Assembly (NCBI RefSeq): GCF_018613795.1
Contig: NZ_JAGGPN010000015.1
Coordinates: forward strand, 62,001-126,000
DNA length: 64,000 nt
Direction: 5' to 3'
Origin: Arthrobacter sp. ISL-65
GTDB taxonomy: Bacteria > Actinomycetota > Actinomycetes > Actinomycetales > Micrococcaceae
In this document: positions 9,251 to 17,904 of the stretch, in pieces
Position numbering within the stretch: the stretch's first letter is position 1
How the letters are laid out: every line of letters starts with the position of its first letter
Program-made: the position numbers and the translations under genes
The notes under the pieces: model-generated
The model's database searches: none
What the model was told of the DNA's origin: nothing
The model's input: only the letters and a program-made list of their open reading frames with translations

Positions 9251-9332
9251 TGCGCAAGGGGGGACTTGAACCCCCACGCCCGAAGGCACAGGAACCTAAA
9301 TCCTGCGTGTCTGCCAATTTCACCACTCGCGC
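9251..9332 (-). tRNA. tRNA-Leu (anticodon UAG)
   Basis: This is an 82-nt class II tRNA read on the minus strand. The acceptor stem is GCGCGAG / CTTGCGC with discriminator A. The anticodon arm is CAGGA-TTTAGGT-TCCTG, giving anticodon UAG for CUA-type leucine codons. A variable arm TGCCTTCGGGCG follows, then the T arm GGGGGTTCAAGTCCCCC. CCA is not encoded. Confidence 0.95.
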
Positions 9333-9477
9333 CCGGCTCCGCCTGGTGCGTTCCGTGCCGGTATAAGCAGCAGGAAAAGTACGACGGCGGATGCCAGCCT
9401 CAATTGTACCGTCACTGTGCGGTCCTTGCGGCAGGCGCCGGTTTCGCTGGACAGTCTTGTCCGGCGGGCCGTGGTTG

Positions 9478-9954
9478 TCAGGCGTCCGCGAGTTTCAGGT
9501 CCTTGCGCAGCTTGGCGACGTGCCCGGTGGCCCGGACGTTGTACTGGGCCACGGCGACGTTGCCGGCCGGGTCCACCACCACGGTGGAACGGATGAGGCC
9601 CTCATAGGTCCGGCCGTAGTTCTTCTTCTCGCCCCACGCGGCGTATGCCTCGGCAACGGCGTGGTCTTCGTCCGACAGGAGGGGAAAGGTAAGGCCCTCC
9701 GTGTCGGCAAAGCTCGCCAGCTTGCCCACCGGGTCAGGCGAGATCCCAAGCACTTCGTAGCCGGCAGCCTGAAGCGATGCCAGGCTGTCCCGGAAGTCGC
9801 AGGCCTGCTTGGTGCATCCGGGCGTGGCGGCGGCCGGGTAGAAATAAACTATGGTGTTCCGGCCGCGGAAGTCGCTGAGGCTGACGTCTGATCCCGTTGC
9901 ATCCTTCAGTGTGAAGCCGGGGGCGGTGTCGCCCGGCGTAAGTTTTTCAGCCAA
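9478..9954 (-). CDS. bcp: Thioredoxin-dependent thiol peroxidase (Bcp/PrxQ)
   Basis: This 158-aa peroxiredoxin reduces peroxides and organic hydroperoxides in the cytoplasm using thioredoxin. The motif YPAAATPGCTKQACDF places the peroxidatic Cys at residue 47 and the probable resolving Cys at 52, the PrxQ arrangement. The usual lysine/aspartate of YPKDNTPGC is replaced by alanines. The start codon is TTG at 9954 (MAEKLTPGDTAPGF) with AAGGAG 7 nt upstream. The gene is divergent from a MarR regulator with 86 bp between starts, so redox control by that regulator is possible but not shown. Confidence 0.95.
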   Translation of the reverse strand: MAEKLTPGDTAPGFTLKDATGSDVSLSDFRGRNTIVYFYPAAATPGCTKQACDFRDSLASLQAAGYEVLGISPDPVGKLASFADTEGLTFPLLSDEDHAVAEAYAAWGEKKNYGRTYEGLIRSTVVVDPAGNVAVAQYNVRATGHVAKLRKDLKLADA

Positions 9955-10027
9955 CGTTGTCTCCTTGTTTTCGTGCAGGACATTTCAGCTTAGTGAGGCT
10001 TCGTGCCGGGTACTAATCAGGCTTAGT

Positions 10028-10033
10028 TATACT
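10028..10033 (+). promoter_or_regulatory. -10 box of the marR-type gene; leaderless start predicted
   Basis: TATACT lies exactly 7 nt before the ATG at 10041, with no ribosome binding site between. Transcription would start at or next to the A of the start codon. No convincing -35 hexamer is seen. Confidence 0.6.
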
Positions 10034-10040
10034 TGGTGGT

Positions 10041-10526
10041 ATGCCTGATATGGATCGCTGGCCCACGGGGCGCCTCTTGTCCACGGCGGCCCGCCTTGTG
10101 GAGCACTCCTGGAACGAGAAGCTGGGCGCCATTGGCCTGACCCATGCCGGCGTCATCGCCATCGAGGTGCTCTACAATAGCGGCCCCATGACGCAGGCGC
10201 AGCTGGCCCAGCTCGTCCGGGTGCAGGCCCAGACCATGGGCAAGACGCTGAGCCGCCTCGAGTCGCACGGGCACATCGTGCGCCAGCGCAGCACTTCGGA
10301 CCGGCGCAGCCACGTCGTATCGCTCACGGAGCGCGGCACCGAAGCTGTAATGGCTGCAGCAGACATGGAGCGGTCGGTCCTGGCCGCGGCATCCATCGAC
10401 CCGGATCGGCTCCGCCAGGAACTCCAGGCGGTGGTCCGGGAGCTGGCCAAGCGTTTCGCGTCGCCTGAAACCACCGCCATTGTGGCCGGAGCTGACGCCG
10501 GGCTGACCGTCGAGGCAAATTCCTAG
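10041..10526 (+). CDS. MarR family transcriptional regulator
   Basis: This 161-aa winged-helix protein is expected to bind DNA as a dimer. The segment YNSGPMTQAQLAQLVRVQAQTMGKTLSRLESHGHIVRQRSTSDRRSHVVSLTERG contains the recognition helix and the wing (SDRRSHVVSLTERG), typical of MarR. It is divergently placed from bcp and so may control peroxide defence or itself; no cysteine-based sensor is evident in the DNA-binding part. Its 3' end is marked by an 18-bp tandem duplication covering the stop codon (10510-10542). Confidence 0.93.
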   Translation: MPDMDRWPTGRLLSTAARLVEHSWNEKLGAIGLTHAGVIAIEVLYNSGPMTQAQLAQLVRVQAQTMGKTLSRLESHGHIVRQRSTSDRRSHVVSLTERGTEAVMAAADMERSVLAAASIDPDRLRQELQAVVRELAKRFASPETTAIVAGADAGLTVEANS

Positions 10527-10542
10527 CTCGAGGCAAATTCCT
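10510..10542. repeat. 18-bp tandem duplication at the end of the marR-type gene
   Basis: TCGAGGCAAATTCCT occurs twice with an 18-bp period. The first copy encodes the last residues before the TAG stop (10524-10526) and the second is non-coding. It looks like a small slippage duplication. Confidence 0.75.
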
Positions 10543-10553
10543 GGCACCGGCGG

Positions 10554-11552
10554 CTACCCGCCGGCAGCGGGAGCCGCCGTGGTCCTGCGCGCAACCAGGT
10601 GCGGGGTCCGCACGACATGCCCGGGCGGCTGCGTTCCCTCAATTCGGGCCACAGCGCGGTCCACGGCCGCGGCGGCAAGCAGCGGAGCGTCTTGGCTGAT
10701 CGAGGACAGTTGCACATAGCTGAGCCGCGCGAACATGCTGTCGTCGTAGCCCAGCACTGACACATCTGCCGGGACTTTTAGGCCCTGCGCCCGGAGGCTC
10801 TCGATCAGTCCCAGGGCTGACCTGTCGTTGAAGGCAATGACGGCTGTCGGCATGTCCGGGCCGAGGGAATTGCCGGCAGTCATCCCGTCTTCCTCCATCG
10901 CGCCGCCGGCTATGATGGCCGGCTCCAGGCCGCGGCGTTCCATCTCCGCCCGGAAGGCAGACCGGCGCGGTTCGGCGGAGACCGCGGTGCCGCCGTCGAT
11001 ATGGACGATCCGCCGGTGTCCCAGGGACACGAGGTGTTCCACCGCCATCCGGATGCCCTCGTAATCGTCACTGCTCACGGAGTCGGTGAGTTCGCCGACG
11101 TCGTTGCGGAGGAGGCTCACCACCGGCACCTGGCCGGCGTACCGGGCCAGTTCGTCGCTGCTGAGCGTCGGTGAGATCAGGATCAGCGCCTCGGACCCGA
11201 AATCCAGCAGGGCCTCGATGGTCCGGTCTTCCGGCCTGCCGCTGGTGACGCCGCCCAGTGCGAGTTCGTAGCCCTTGGCGCTGGCCTCGGCGTACGCGGC
11301 GTCCACAATTTCGGCGTGGAACGCATGCGCCGTGGAGAAGCTGAGGCCCAGGAGTTTGGTCCGGGTACTGCGCAGCAACCGGGCACGGCTGTCGGGCCGG
11401 TAGCCGAGTTCGCGTGCGGCGCCCAGCACTTTCTGCCTAGTGGCTTCGGCCGCGCCGGGGGCGCCGCGCATCACGATGGAAACCAAGGCCCGTGATACGC
11501 CGGCCGCTTGGGCTACGTCCATGAGGGTGGGGCGCCGTTGCTGTTCAGTCAT
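10554..11552 (-). CDS. LacI family transcriptional regulator (first of the sugar locus)
   Basis: This 332-aa regulator has an N-terminal LacI helix-turn-helix (TLMDVAQAAGVSRALVSIVMRG, residues about 9-30) and a periplasmic-binding-protein-like effector domain (SALGLIESLRAQGLKVPADVSVLGYDDSMFARL). The ATG at 11552 has AAGGAGG 5 nt upstream. It is divergent from the Gfo/Idh/MocA gene at 11662, and the 109-bp spacer contains two copies of a CG-centred palindrome expected of LacI operators. The natural inference is that it represses the divergent catabolic and transport genes until a sugar or polyol ligand binds. The ligand is unknown. Confidence 0.94.
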   Translation of the reverse strand: MTEQQRRPTLMDVAQAAGVSRALVSIVMRGAPGAAEATRQKVLGAARELGYRPDSRARLLRSTRTKLLGLSFSTAHAFHAEIVDAAYAEASAKGYELALGGVTSGRPEDRTIEALLDFGSEALILISPTLSSDELARYAGQVPVVSLLRNDVGELTDSVSSDDYEGIRMAVEHLVSLGHRRIVHIDGGTAVSAEPRRSAFRAEMERRGLEPAIIAGGAMEEDGMTAGNSLGPDMPTAVIAFNDRSALGLIESLRAQGLKVPADVSVLGYDDSMFARLSYVQLSSISQDAPLLAAAAVDRAVARIEGTQPPGHVVRTPHLVARRTTAAPAAGG

Positions 11553-11575
11553 GTGCCTCCTTGCTGCCAGCAGTC

Positions 11576-11591
11576 TATAGAACGATCTAGA
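11576..11591. promoter_or_regulatory. Putative LacI operator 1
   Basis: TATAGAACGATCTAGA has CG-centred dyad symmetry (TAGA..TCTA), the classic LacI-family operator shape. An almost identical site lies 48 bp away, between the divergent LacI and dehydrogenase genes. Confidence 0.6.
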
Positions 11592-11624
11592 CAGCTAGCG
11601 AAAAACTGTGTCACCATCATTTCA

Positions 11625-11639
11625 CTAGAACGATCTAGA
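11625..11639. promoter_or_regulatory. Putative LacI operator 2
   Basis: CTAGAACGATCTAGA shares the 14-base core TAGAACGATCTAGA with operator 1. It lies 23 bp before the start of the dehydrogenase gene at 11662, where binding would block transcription. Confidence 0.6.
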
Positions 11640-11661
11640 AGCCTGAGAAGAGGATTGAAAC

Positions 11662-12798
11662 ATGACCTATGTCCAGCAACCGGCCCGCGACAACCATCCC
11701 GTCCGCTTCGGCCTGATTGGAGCCGGCTGGATCGGCGCCTTCCATGCCGAATCAGTGGCGCGTCGGATTCCCAACGCACGGCTGGATGCCATCGCTGACC
11801 CCGCCCTTCCCGCCGCCGAGGCCCTGGCCGCCAAGCTCGGCGTGGCCCGGATTACCGCTGATCCGTCGGACGTGATCAATGACCCCGACATTGACGCGGT
11901 CCTGGTGGCATCCCCGGCAAGGTTTCATTCCGGTCTTATCGCAGCTGCGGCCCGGGCCGGGAAGGACGTGTTCTGCGAAAAGCCGGGCGGCCGCACTGTC
12001 GAAGAACTGGATGAGGCGCTGGCCGCTGCAGACGCCGCCGGGGTCAGCCTCCAGTTTGGCTTCAACCGGCGCTTCGCCGCGGACTTCGCTGCCGCCAGGA
12101 AAATGATCGACGACGGCGCCGTGGGCACCCCGCAGCTGTTGCGGTCCCTCACTCGAGACCCGGGTACCGCGGCCGGAATCGCCTCCCCGGAGCGGATCGC
12201 ACCCGGAACGATCTTCCTGGAAACATTGATCCATGACTTCGACACCCTGAACTGGCTGAACCCGGGCGCGGTGCCCGTGAAGGTGCATGCGGTGGCTGAC
12301 GCCCTGGTGGCGCCGGAAGCGAAAGCCGCCGGGCTGCTGGACACGGCCGTGGTCACGGTGACCTACAGCAACGGGGCCATCGCGGTGGCCGAAGCCAACT
12401 TCAACGCCCTGTATGGCTACGACGTGCGGGGTGAAGTGTTCGGATCTGCCGGCATGGTGACCGCCGGCGGTCCGCAGGCATCAAGCGCCGTGAGCTACAC
12501 CGCCGCGGGCATTGCCTCGGACACCGTGCGGCTGAACATTGACCTCTTCCACGACGCCTATACGGCCGAACTTGCCCGCTTCGTCGAGGGCGTTGCGGCC
12601 CGCCGGGCGGGACATGCGCCGGTTGAAACGTCGGCTCCGGGCGGCGTCGATGCCCGTAATGCGCTCGCAGTGGCGCTGGCGGCGATCCGGTCTCACGAGA
12701 CCGGCCTCCCGGTGGACGTTTCGGCTGTGGCGCGTCTGCAAGCGGCTGAGCCCGAGCTGCAGCTCACGGGAGTGCATCACACGGGGTCGGGCGCATGA
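11662..12798 (+). CDS. Gfo/Idh/MocA family oxidoreductase (1 of 4)
   Basis: This 378-aa NAD(P)-dependent dehydrogenase has a Rossmann start GLIGAGWIGAFHAESVARRIP and the family motif FCEKPGGRTVEEL near residue 105, in which the lysine of EKP is the conserved catalytic residue. FGFNRRFAADFAAARKMIDDGAVGTPQ and ETLIHDFDTLNWL supply the substrate-domain signature seen in inositol 2-dehydrogenases. It probably oxidises a polyol or sugar ring hydroxyl to a keto group. The ATG follows GAGGA at 7-nt spacing. Its stop overlaps the start of the next gene (ATGA), showing translational coupling. The exact substrate is unknown. Confidence 0.92.
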   Translation: MTYVQQPARDNHPVRFGLIGAGWIGAFHAESVARRIPNARLDAIADPALPAAEALAAKLGVARITADPSDVINDPDIDAVLVASPARFHSGLIAAAARAGKDVFCEKPGGRTVEELDEALAAADAAGVSLQFGFNRRFAADFAAARKMIDDGAVGTPQLLRSLTRDPGTAAGIASPERIAPGTIFLETLIHDFDTLNWLNPGAVPVKVHAVADALVAPEAKAAGLLDTAVVTVTYSNGAIAVAEANFNALYGYDVRGEVFGSAGMVTAGGPQASSAVSYTAAGIASDTVRLNIDLFHDAYTAELARFVEGVAARRAGHAPVETSAPGGVDARNALAVALAAIRSHETGLPVDVSAVARLQAAEPELQLTGVHHTGSGA

Positions 12799-13589
12799 GC
12801 TTCCGGCTGGCAGCATGCGCCGAAATGATTTACGGCGAGTTACCACTCGTCGAGCGGGTGCAGCGCATTCATGAGCAGGGGTTCGAGGTGGAACTCTGGG
12901 ACACGCGGAACCGCGACATTGCTGGACTGGCGGCAACAGGTGCCCGGTTTTCCTCTATGAGCGGCTACTTCGGCGGCAGTGTCATTGACCCCGACAGTGC
13001 GGACCGGGTGATCGAATCGGCAGAGAAACTCATCCCGACGGCGCTTGAGCTGGGTGTTGAGCGCATGGTCGTCCATCCGGCGGAACTGGGCGACGGCGGA
13101 GTTGCCGTGCGGCCCGTCCACCGCTCCACCGGCCAGATGTGGCTGACCGGCCTCCGCACCCTGGAGCGCTTGGGCAGGCTAGGGGAGCGGCACGGTGTGG
13201 TCTTTGCGCTGGAGAACCTCAACACGGTTCTGGACCATCCGGGCATCCCGTTGGCGCGGGCGAAGGACACTCAGGCGCTGGTGTCCGCAGCCGACCACCC
13301 GCACGTGAGGATGATGCTGGATCTGTACCACGCCCAAATCGGCGAAGGCAACCTGATTGAACTGGTCCGCGGCGCCCTCCCGTGGATCGGGGAAATCCAG
13401 GTGGCCGACGTTCCAGGGAGGTTCGAGCCCGGAACAGGGGAGATTAACTACAGCGCCGTCGCCACGGCGCTCGCCGACATCGGCTATGCCGGCGTCATTG
13501 GCTTGGAAGCAGGGGCCTCGGGCGGAGCTGGACTCGCCGCCGGGGACAACGCCCTGTCGGCGTTCCGGCGCGCCTTCACCGCCAACTAA
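12795..13589 (+). CDS. TIM-barrel sugar isomerase/epimerase (hydroxypyruvate isomerase-like)
   Basis: This 264-aa protein belongs to the xylose-isomerase-like TIM-barrel group (Hyi/IolE/IolI relatives). Recognisable blocks are FRLAACAEMIYGELPLVERVQRIHEQGFEVELWD, VVFALENLNTVLDHPG, VRMMLDLYHAQIGEGNLIELVRGALPWIGEIQVADVPGR and EINYSAVATALADIGYAGVIGLEAGASG. The Glu, Asp, His and Glu residues in these strands are the expected metal ligands. It overlaps the upstream dehydrogenase by 4 bp, so the two likely act on consecutive intermediates, for example a keto-sugar made by the dehydrogenase. A true hydroxypyruvate isomerase is possible but not demonstrated. Confidence 0.88.
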   Translation: MSFRLAACAEMIYGELPLVERVQRIHEQGFEVELWDTRNRDIAGLAATGARFSSMSGYFGGSVIDPDSADRVIESAEKLIPTALELGVERMVVHPAELGDGGVAVRPVHRSTGQMWLTGLRTLERLGRLGERHGVVFALENLNTVLDHPGIPLARAKDTQALVSAADHPHVRMMLDLYHAQIGEGNLIELVRGALPWIGEIQVADVPGRFEPGTGEINYSAVATALADIGYAGVIGLEAGASGGAGLAAGDNALSAFRRAFTAN

Positions 13590-13610
13590 CCAGAAAGCAA
13601 AACTAATATC

Positions 13611-13626
13611 GTCCTAATGTTAGGAC
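13611..13626. promoter_or_regulatory. Perfect palindrome upstream of the ABC importer operon (putative operator)
   Basis: GTCCTAATGTTAGGAC is a perfect 7-bp inverted repeat with a 2-base centre, immediately upstream of a -35 box. It differs from the LacI-type sites at 11576 and 11625, implying a second regulator for the transporter genes. Confidence 0.5.
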
Positions 13627-13631
13627 AAACA

Positions 13632-13660
13632 TTGACAATAGTGATCCGAGTCACGATGAT
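13632..13660 (+). promoter_or_regulatory. Promoter of the sugar ABC importer operon
   Basis: A perfect -35 TTGACA (13632-13637) is followed after 17 bp by GATGAT (13655-13660). A weaker dyad GTGATCCGAGTCAC lies in the spacer. The 5' UTR to the GTG at 13729 would be about 60 nt and includes AAAGGAG. Confidence 0.65.
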
Positions 13661-13728
13661 CAGAGATATCAATATCCCGGCCGGTGCGGCGCGGCACGGC
13701 CGGAACCCGAATCAAAGGAGATTATCCG

Positions 13729-14724
13729 GTGAAGAAATTTTCATGGCGGAGGGCGGCCCTGGTAGCCGCCGTTGTGCCGATGATGGCTCTCAGCGCTTGT
13801 TCGTCCAGCGGCGGCAGGCCGGAAGAGAACTCGAACGCCGGAGCCGGCGGGCAGGCTGCCTCGACGCCACGTATCAAGGTGGCCCTGATCACGCATGCCG
13901 CTCCCGGTGACACCTTTTGGGACATCGTCCGCAAGGGCGCTGAGGAAGCCGCGGCCAAGGACAATGTGGAGCTGCTGTACACCTCGGACCCGGAAGGCGG
14001 CCGTCAGGCGCAGCTGATCCAACAGGCCGTAGACCAGAAGGTGGACGGCATCGCAGTGACCCTGGCCAAGCCCGATGCGTTGAAGGACGCGCTGAAGAAG
14101 GCGACCGAGGCCGGCATCCCTGTGGTCAGCCTCAATGCCGGCGAGTCCGTGTCGGCCCAGCTGGGTGCGTTCACGCACTTCGGCTCAAATGAAAAACTCG
14201 CCGGCGAAGCCGCGGGAGACAAGCTCAACTCCCTCGGACTCAAGCACGCCATCTGCGTCATCCAGGAACAGGGCCACGTCGGCCTCGAAGCCCGCTGCGC
14301 AGGCGTGAAAGCGAAGGTTCCGGCCACCGAGATCCTGTACGTGCAGGGCACCGACATGACCCAGGTGTCCTCCACAGTGACAGCCAAACTGCAGGCCACT
14401 TCTGACGCCGACGTCGTTATCGGGCTGGGTGCGCCCTACACGCTGACCATCCTCAAGGCGGTGGCCACCGCCGGCAGCAAGGCAAAAGTGGCCTCCTTTG
14501 ACATGAATGCCGACCTCGCCCAGAAGATTGCCGACGGCGCCGTTGAATTCACAGTTGACCAGCAGCCGTGGCTCCAGGGCTACGGCTCGGTGGACGCACT
14601 GTGGCAGGTCAAGCGCGGCGGCTTCAAGCTTGGCGGCGGCCAGCCCGTCCTGACCGGCCCCACCATCGTGGACAAGGCCGGGGCGGCCAACGCCCTCACT
14701 TTCGCCCAGCAGGGTATCCGCTAG
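13729..14724 (+). CDS. Sugar ABC transporter substrate-binding lipoprotein (RbsB/FrcB-like)
   Basis: This 331-aa periplasmic-binding-type protein starts at a GTG (VKKFSWRRAALVAAVVPMMALSAC) with AAAGGAG 8 nt upstream. The lipobox LSAC predicts membrane anchoring. The mature part is of the Peripla_BP_4 type: IKVALITHAAPGDTFWDIVRKGAEEAA, LIQQAVDQKVDGIAVTLAKPDAL and VASFDMNADLAQKIADGAVEFTVDQQPWLQGY. It should bind a pentose, hexose or polyol and hand it to the permease and ATPase encoded next. The operon position beside dehydrogenases supports a sugar or inositol ligand. Confidence 0.93.
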   Translation: MKKFSWRRAALVAAVVPMMALSACSSSGGRPEENSNAGAGGQAASTPRIKVALITHAAPGDTFWDIVRKGAEEAAAKDNVELLYTSDPEGGRQAQLIQQAVDQKVDGIAVTLAKPDALKDALKKATEAGIPVVSLNAGESVSAQLGAFTHFGSNEKLAGEAAGDKLNSLGLKHAICVIQEQGHVGLEARCAGVKAKVPATEILYVQGTDMTQVSSTVTAKLQATSDADVVIGLGAPYTLTILKAVATAGSKAKVASFDMNADLAQKIADGAVEFTVDQQPWLQGYGSVDALWQVKRGGFKLGGGQPVLTGPTIVDKAGAANALTFAQQGIR

Positions 14725-14780
14725 CATTCCGCCACCCGTGCCCGGCGGGACCGCCGGGCCCGGCAGCAAGGAGTATTTCA

Positions 14781-15836
14781 ATGACAATGACCCAGACCAT
14801 TACAAAGCCTGCGGTGACTGACGAGCGGGTCGGCAAGCGGAACCCGCTGCAGAAACTGCTCGGCCGCCCTGAGGTAGGCGCCCTCGTCGGGGCGATCGTT
14901 TTGTTCGTGTTTTTCGCTTCGGTTTCCCAGACTTTTACGCAGCCGAACGCCTTCGCCACCGTCCTTTATGGCAGTTCCACCATCGGCATCATGGCCGTGG
15001 GCGTGTCGCTGCTGATGATCGGCGGCGAGTTCGATCTCTCCACAGGCGTCGCAGTCATCAGTTCCGCCCTCACGGCCTCGATGTTCAGCTGGTACTTCAG
15101 CATGAACGTCTGGGTCGGCGTAGTCCTGGCCCTCGTGGTCTCGCTCGGCATCGGGTACATCAACGGCTGGATTTTGATGAAGACCAAGCTGCCGAGCTTC
15201 ATCGTCACCCTCGCAACGTTCCTGATGCTGACCGGCCTCAACCTTGGCCTGACCCGCATGATCGGCGGCGGCGTGTCCTCCCCGTCCATTTCCAGCATGG
15301 ACGGTTACCAGGCGGCCCGGGCCATCTTTGCCTCCTCGGTGAACATCGCCGGGGTGGACGTCAACAACACGGTCTTCATCTGGATCGCCCTGGTTGCCGT
15401 GGCGTCCTGGGTACTGCTGCGCACCAAGGTGGGCAACTGGATCTTCGCCGTCGGCGGCGATGCTAACGCCGCCCGCGCCGTGGGTGTTCCCGTCAAAGCC
15501 ACCAAGATCGGCCTTTTCATGGCCGTCGGCTTCTGCGGCTGGATCCTGGGCATGCACAACCTGTTCGCCTTTGACGCCGTGCAGTCCGGCGAAGGCGTGG
15601 GCAACGAATTCCTCTACATCATCGCCGCCGTGATCGGGGGGTGCCTGCTGACGGGAGGCTACGGATCCGCTGTGGGCGGCGCGATCGGCGCCTTCATCTT
15701 CGGCATGGCGAACAAGGGCATCGTGTACGCACAGTGGAACCCGGATTGGTTCAAGTTCTTCCTGGGCCTGATGCTGCTCCTGGCCACCATCGTGAACCTG
15801 ATCGTCAAGCGCCGCGCAGACTCAAGTAAGGGCTGA
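14781..15836 (+). CDS. Sugar ABC transporter permease (RbsC/FrcC-like)
   Basis: This 351-aa hydrophobic protein has about ten membrane segments. The family segments [18 protein letters not shown] and [34 protein letters not shown] are those of inner-membrane translocators for monosaccharides. The ATG at 14781 follows AAGGAG; the longer upstream reading frame has no membrane character and is rejected. It lies between the binding protein and the ATPase gene, 56 bp after the former and 5 bp before the latter, so the three form one importer. Confidence 0.93.
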   Translation: MTMTQTITKPAVTDERVGKRNPLQKLLGRPEVGALVGAIVLFVFFASVSQTFTQPNAFATVLYGSSTIGIMAVGVSLLMIGGEFDLSTGVAVISSALTASMFSWYFSMNVWVGVVLALVVSLGIGYINGWILMKTKLPSFIVTLATFLMLTGLNLGLTRMIGGGVSSPSISSMDGYQAARAIFASSVNIAGVDVNNTVFIWIALVAVASWVLLRTKVGNWIFAVGGDANAARAVGVPVKATKIGLFMAVGFCGWILGMHNLFAFDAVQSGEGVGNEFLYIIAAVIGGCLLTGGYGSAVGGAIGAFIFGMANKGIVYAQWNPDWFKFFLGLMLLLATIVNLIVKRRADSSKG

Positions 15837-15841
15837 ACACC

Positions 15842-16768
15842 ATGGACGCCAAACAAATCGACCAGCAGGAACTCCTCAGGGACGAGAAGGACCCGCTGAC
15901 CCACACCCCGGTGCACCTGCTCTCGCTGGAGAGCGTGGGCAAGCACTACGGCAACATCGTCGCCCTCACGGACGTCACGATGGCCGTGGACAACGGCAGG
16001 GTGACCTGCGTGCTCGGGGACAACGGCGCGGGCAAGTCCACGCTGATCAAGATCATCGCCGGCCTGCACCAGCACGACGAAGGCGTCCTCCACATCATGG
16101 GCGAGGAGCGGAGATTCGATTCGCCCCGTGACGCCCTGGATGCCGGCATCGCCACCGTCTACCAGGATCTCGCAGTCGTTCCCCTGATGCCCATCTGGCG
16201 CAACTTCTTCCTCGGCTCCGAGCTGACCACGGGCTTCGGTCCCTTCAAGCGCATGGACGTCCAGGCCATGAAGGACATCACCAAGAAGGAACTGGCGGAT
16301 ATGGGCATCGACCTGCGCGATGTTGAGCAGCCCATCGGCCAGCTTTCCGGCGGTGAGCGCCAGTGCGTAGCGATCGCCCGTGCCGTCTACTTCGGCGCCA
16401 AGGTGCTCATCCTGGACGAGCCCACCGCAGCGCTGGGTGTGAAGCAGTCCGGTGTGGTGCTCCGGTATATCCTGCAGGCCCGCGACAGGGGGCTGGGCGT
16501 CATCTTCATCACCCACAACCCGCACCACGCCTTCCCTGTGGGCGACCGGTTCCTGCTGCTCAAGCGCGGCAAATCAATCGGCTACTACGACAAGAAAGAC
16601 ATCACCATCGACGAACTCACCGCCCAGATGGCCGGCGGCGCCGAACTGGCAGAACTCGCCCACGAACTCGAACAGCTCGGCGGCCACACCGACGTCGTCA
16701 AGGAAGTCCAGGCCGAGGTCGCCGGCGTGGCTGACTCCAAGGCCGACACCGGCCGCGCATCGGCGTAG
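15842..16768 (+). CDS. Sugar ABC transporter ATP-binding protein, single-domain (FrcA-like)
   Basis: This 308-aa ATPase has Walker [14 protein letters not shown], signature [27 protein letters not shown] (including Walker B) and the H-loop [10 protein letters not shown]. Most ribose-type importers use a tandem double-domain ATPase of about 500 residues; here only one domain is present, as in the rhizobial fructose transporter FrcA. A hydrophilic tail of roughly 50 residues follows the ATPase core ([20 protein letters not shown]). It completes the importer encoded upstream. Confidence 0.93.
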   Translation: MDAKQIDQQELLRDEKDPLTHTPVHLLSLESVGKHYGNIVALTDVTMAVDNGRVTCVLGDNGAGKSTLIKIIAGLHQHDEGVLHIMGEERRFDSPRDALDAGIATVYQDLAVVPLMPIWRNFFLGSELTTGFGPFKRMDVQAMKDITKKELADMGIDLRDVEQPIGQLSGGERQCVAIARAVYFGAKVLILDEPTAALGVKQSGVVLRYILQARDRGLGVIFITHNPHHAFPVGDRFLLLKRGKSIGYYDKKDITIDELTAQMAGGAELAELAHELEQLGGHTDVVKEVQAEVAGVADSKADTGRASA

Positions 16769-16775
16769 GGCAGCC

Positions 16776-17825
16776 GTGACAAGGAGCGGCAAGCAAGAAG
16801 TAACTCTTGGACTTGTGGGCGTCGGCCGGATCGGCACCATGCACGCCCGGAACATCACTGGCCTGAACGGGCTGATGGGGCCGCAGGGCACCTCGGTTCA
16901 CCTCAAGCTAACCGACGTTGCCGCAGAGCACGCCCGGTCCCTGGCCGGCGGAATTGGTGCCGAGTTCCTGCCCTCCGTCGAAGCCTTGCTTGACTCCGGC
17001 ATCGACGGTCTGGTCATTGCCACCGGAACAGCCACGCATCCAGGCCTGATCAGGGCCGGCGTGGACGCCGGAATCCCGGTGTTCTGCGAAAAGCCGGTGG
17101 CTGTGAACGTTGAGGAATCACTGCCAGTGCTCGACCACATCCGGACCACGGGAGGCACTGTGCAGATCGGCCACCAGCGCCGGTTCGATCCGGGGTACCT
17201 GGAGGCCAAGCGCGCCTTCGACGCCGGGGAGCTGGGATGGCTCCACACGGTCAGGGCGGTCACATGCGACATGACGCCGCCGCCTGTGGAGTTCCTCGCG
17301 ACGTCCGGCGGGCTCTTTCGCGATTGCTCCGTCCACGACTTCGACATACTCCGGTGGCTCACCGGCAAGGAAATCGTGGAGGTTTTCGCCAAGGGTTCCA
17401 ACAACGGTGACCCCGCAATCGGTTCCGTCGGCGACGTCGATACCGCGCTGGCCGTGGTGACGTTCGACGACGGCAGCGTCGGCACGGTCTCGGCCACCCG
17501 CTACAACGGGGCGGGCCATGATGTCCGGCTGGAACTCCAGGGATCCGCCGGGTCGGTCATGGTGGGGATGGATGAGCAGATGGCGATGTCTTCTGCCGAG
17601 CCCGGGGTCGGTTTCCCGGCCGGGCCGCCGCACATGACGTTCGCCGAGCGGTTCCACACGGCATACCGTGCCGAGATGGCAGCCTTCGTGGAAGTGGTGC
17701 TGGGGCAGCGGCAGAACCCGTGCACACCGGAGGACGCGGTCGCAGCGTCCATGGTGGCCGACGCTGCCCAGGCATCGCTGCAGTCCGGGGAGCCCGTGCG
17801 GGTGGCGCTCCAGGCGGCGGGCTGA
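16776..17825 (+). CDS. Gfo/Idh/MocA family oxidoreductase (2 of 4)
   Basis: This 349-aa inositol-2-dehydrogenase-like enzyme has the Rossmann motif GLVGVGRIGTMHARNI, catalytic-lysine motif FCEKPVAVNVEESL, and FRDCSVHDFDILRWLTGKEIVEV. The predicted start is GTG at 16776 (VTRSGKQEVTLGLVG), 7 bp after the ATPase stop; the ribosome site (AGGG) is weak, so translation is probably coupled. Being last in the importer operon, it likely acts on the imported compound. GHQRRFDPGYLEAKRAFDAGELG resembles IolG-type substrate regions, but the full iol pathway (IolB, C, D) is absent from the window. Confidence 0.9.
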   Translation: MTRSGKQEVTLGLVGVGRIGTMHARNITGLNGLMGPQGTSVHLKLTDVAAEHARSLAGGIGAEFLPSVEALLDSGIDGLVIATGTATHPGLIRAGVDAGIPVFCEKPVAVNVEESLPVLDHIRTTGGTVQIGHQRRFDPGYLEAKRAFDAGELGWLHTVRAVTCDMTPPPVEFLATSGGLFRDCSVHDFDILRWLTGKEIVEVFAKGSNNGDPAIGSVGDVDTALAVVTFDDGSVGTVSATRYNGAGHDVRLELQGSAGSVMVGMDEQMAMSSAEPGVGFPAGPPHMTFAERFHTAYRAEMAAFVEVVLGQRQNPCTPEDAVAASMVADAAQASLQSGEPVRVALQAAG

Positions 17826-17862
17826 CACAGCCCGAACGTACAGTTGTGGCCCCTCAGGCGAA

Positions 17863-17900
17863 CCGAAACCCCTGCGCCCCACGGGGCGCAGGGGTTTCGG
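17863..17900. terminator. Bidirectional terminator hairpin
   Basis: CCGAAACCCCTGCGCC and GGCGCAGGGGTTTCGG form a 16-bp stem between the convergent genes ending at 17825 and 17905. Confidence 0.85.
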
Positions 17901-17904
17901 CTCG

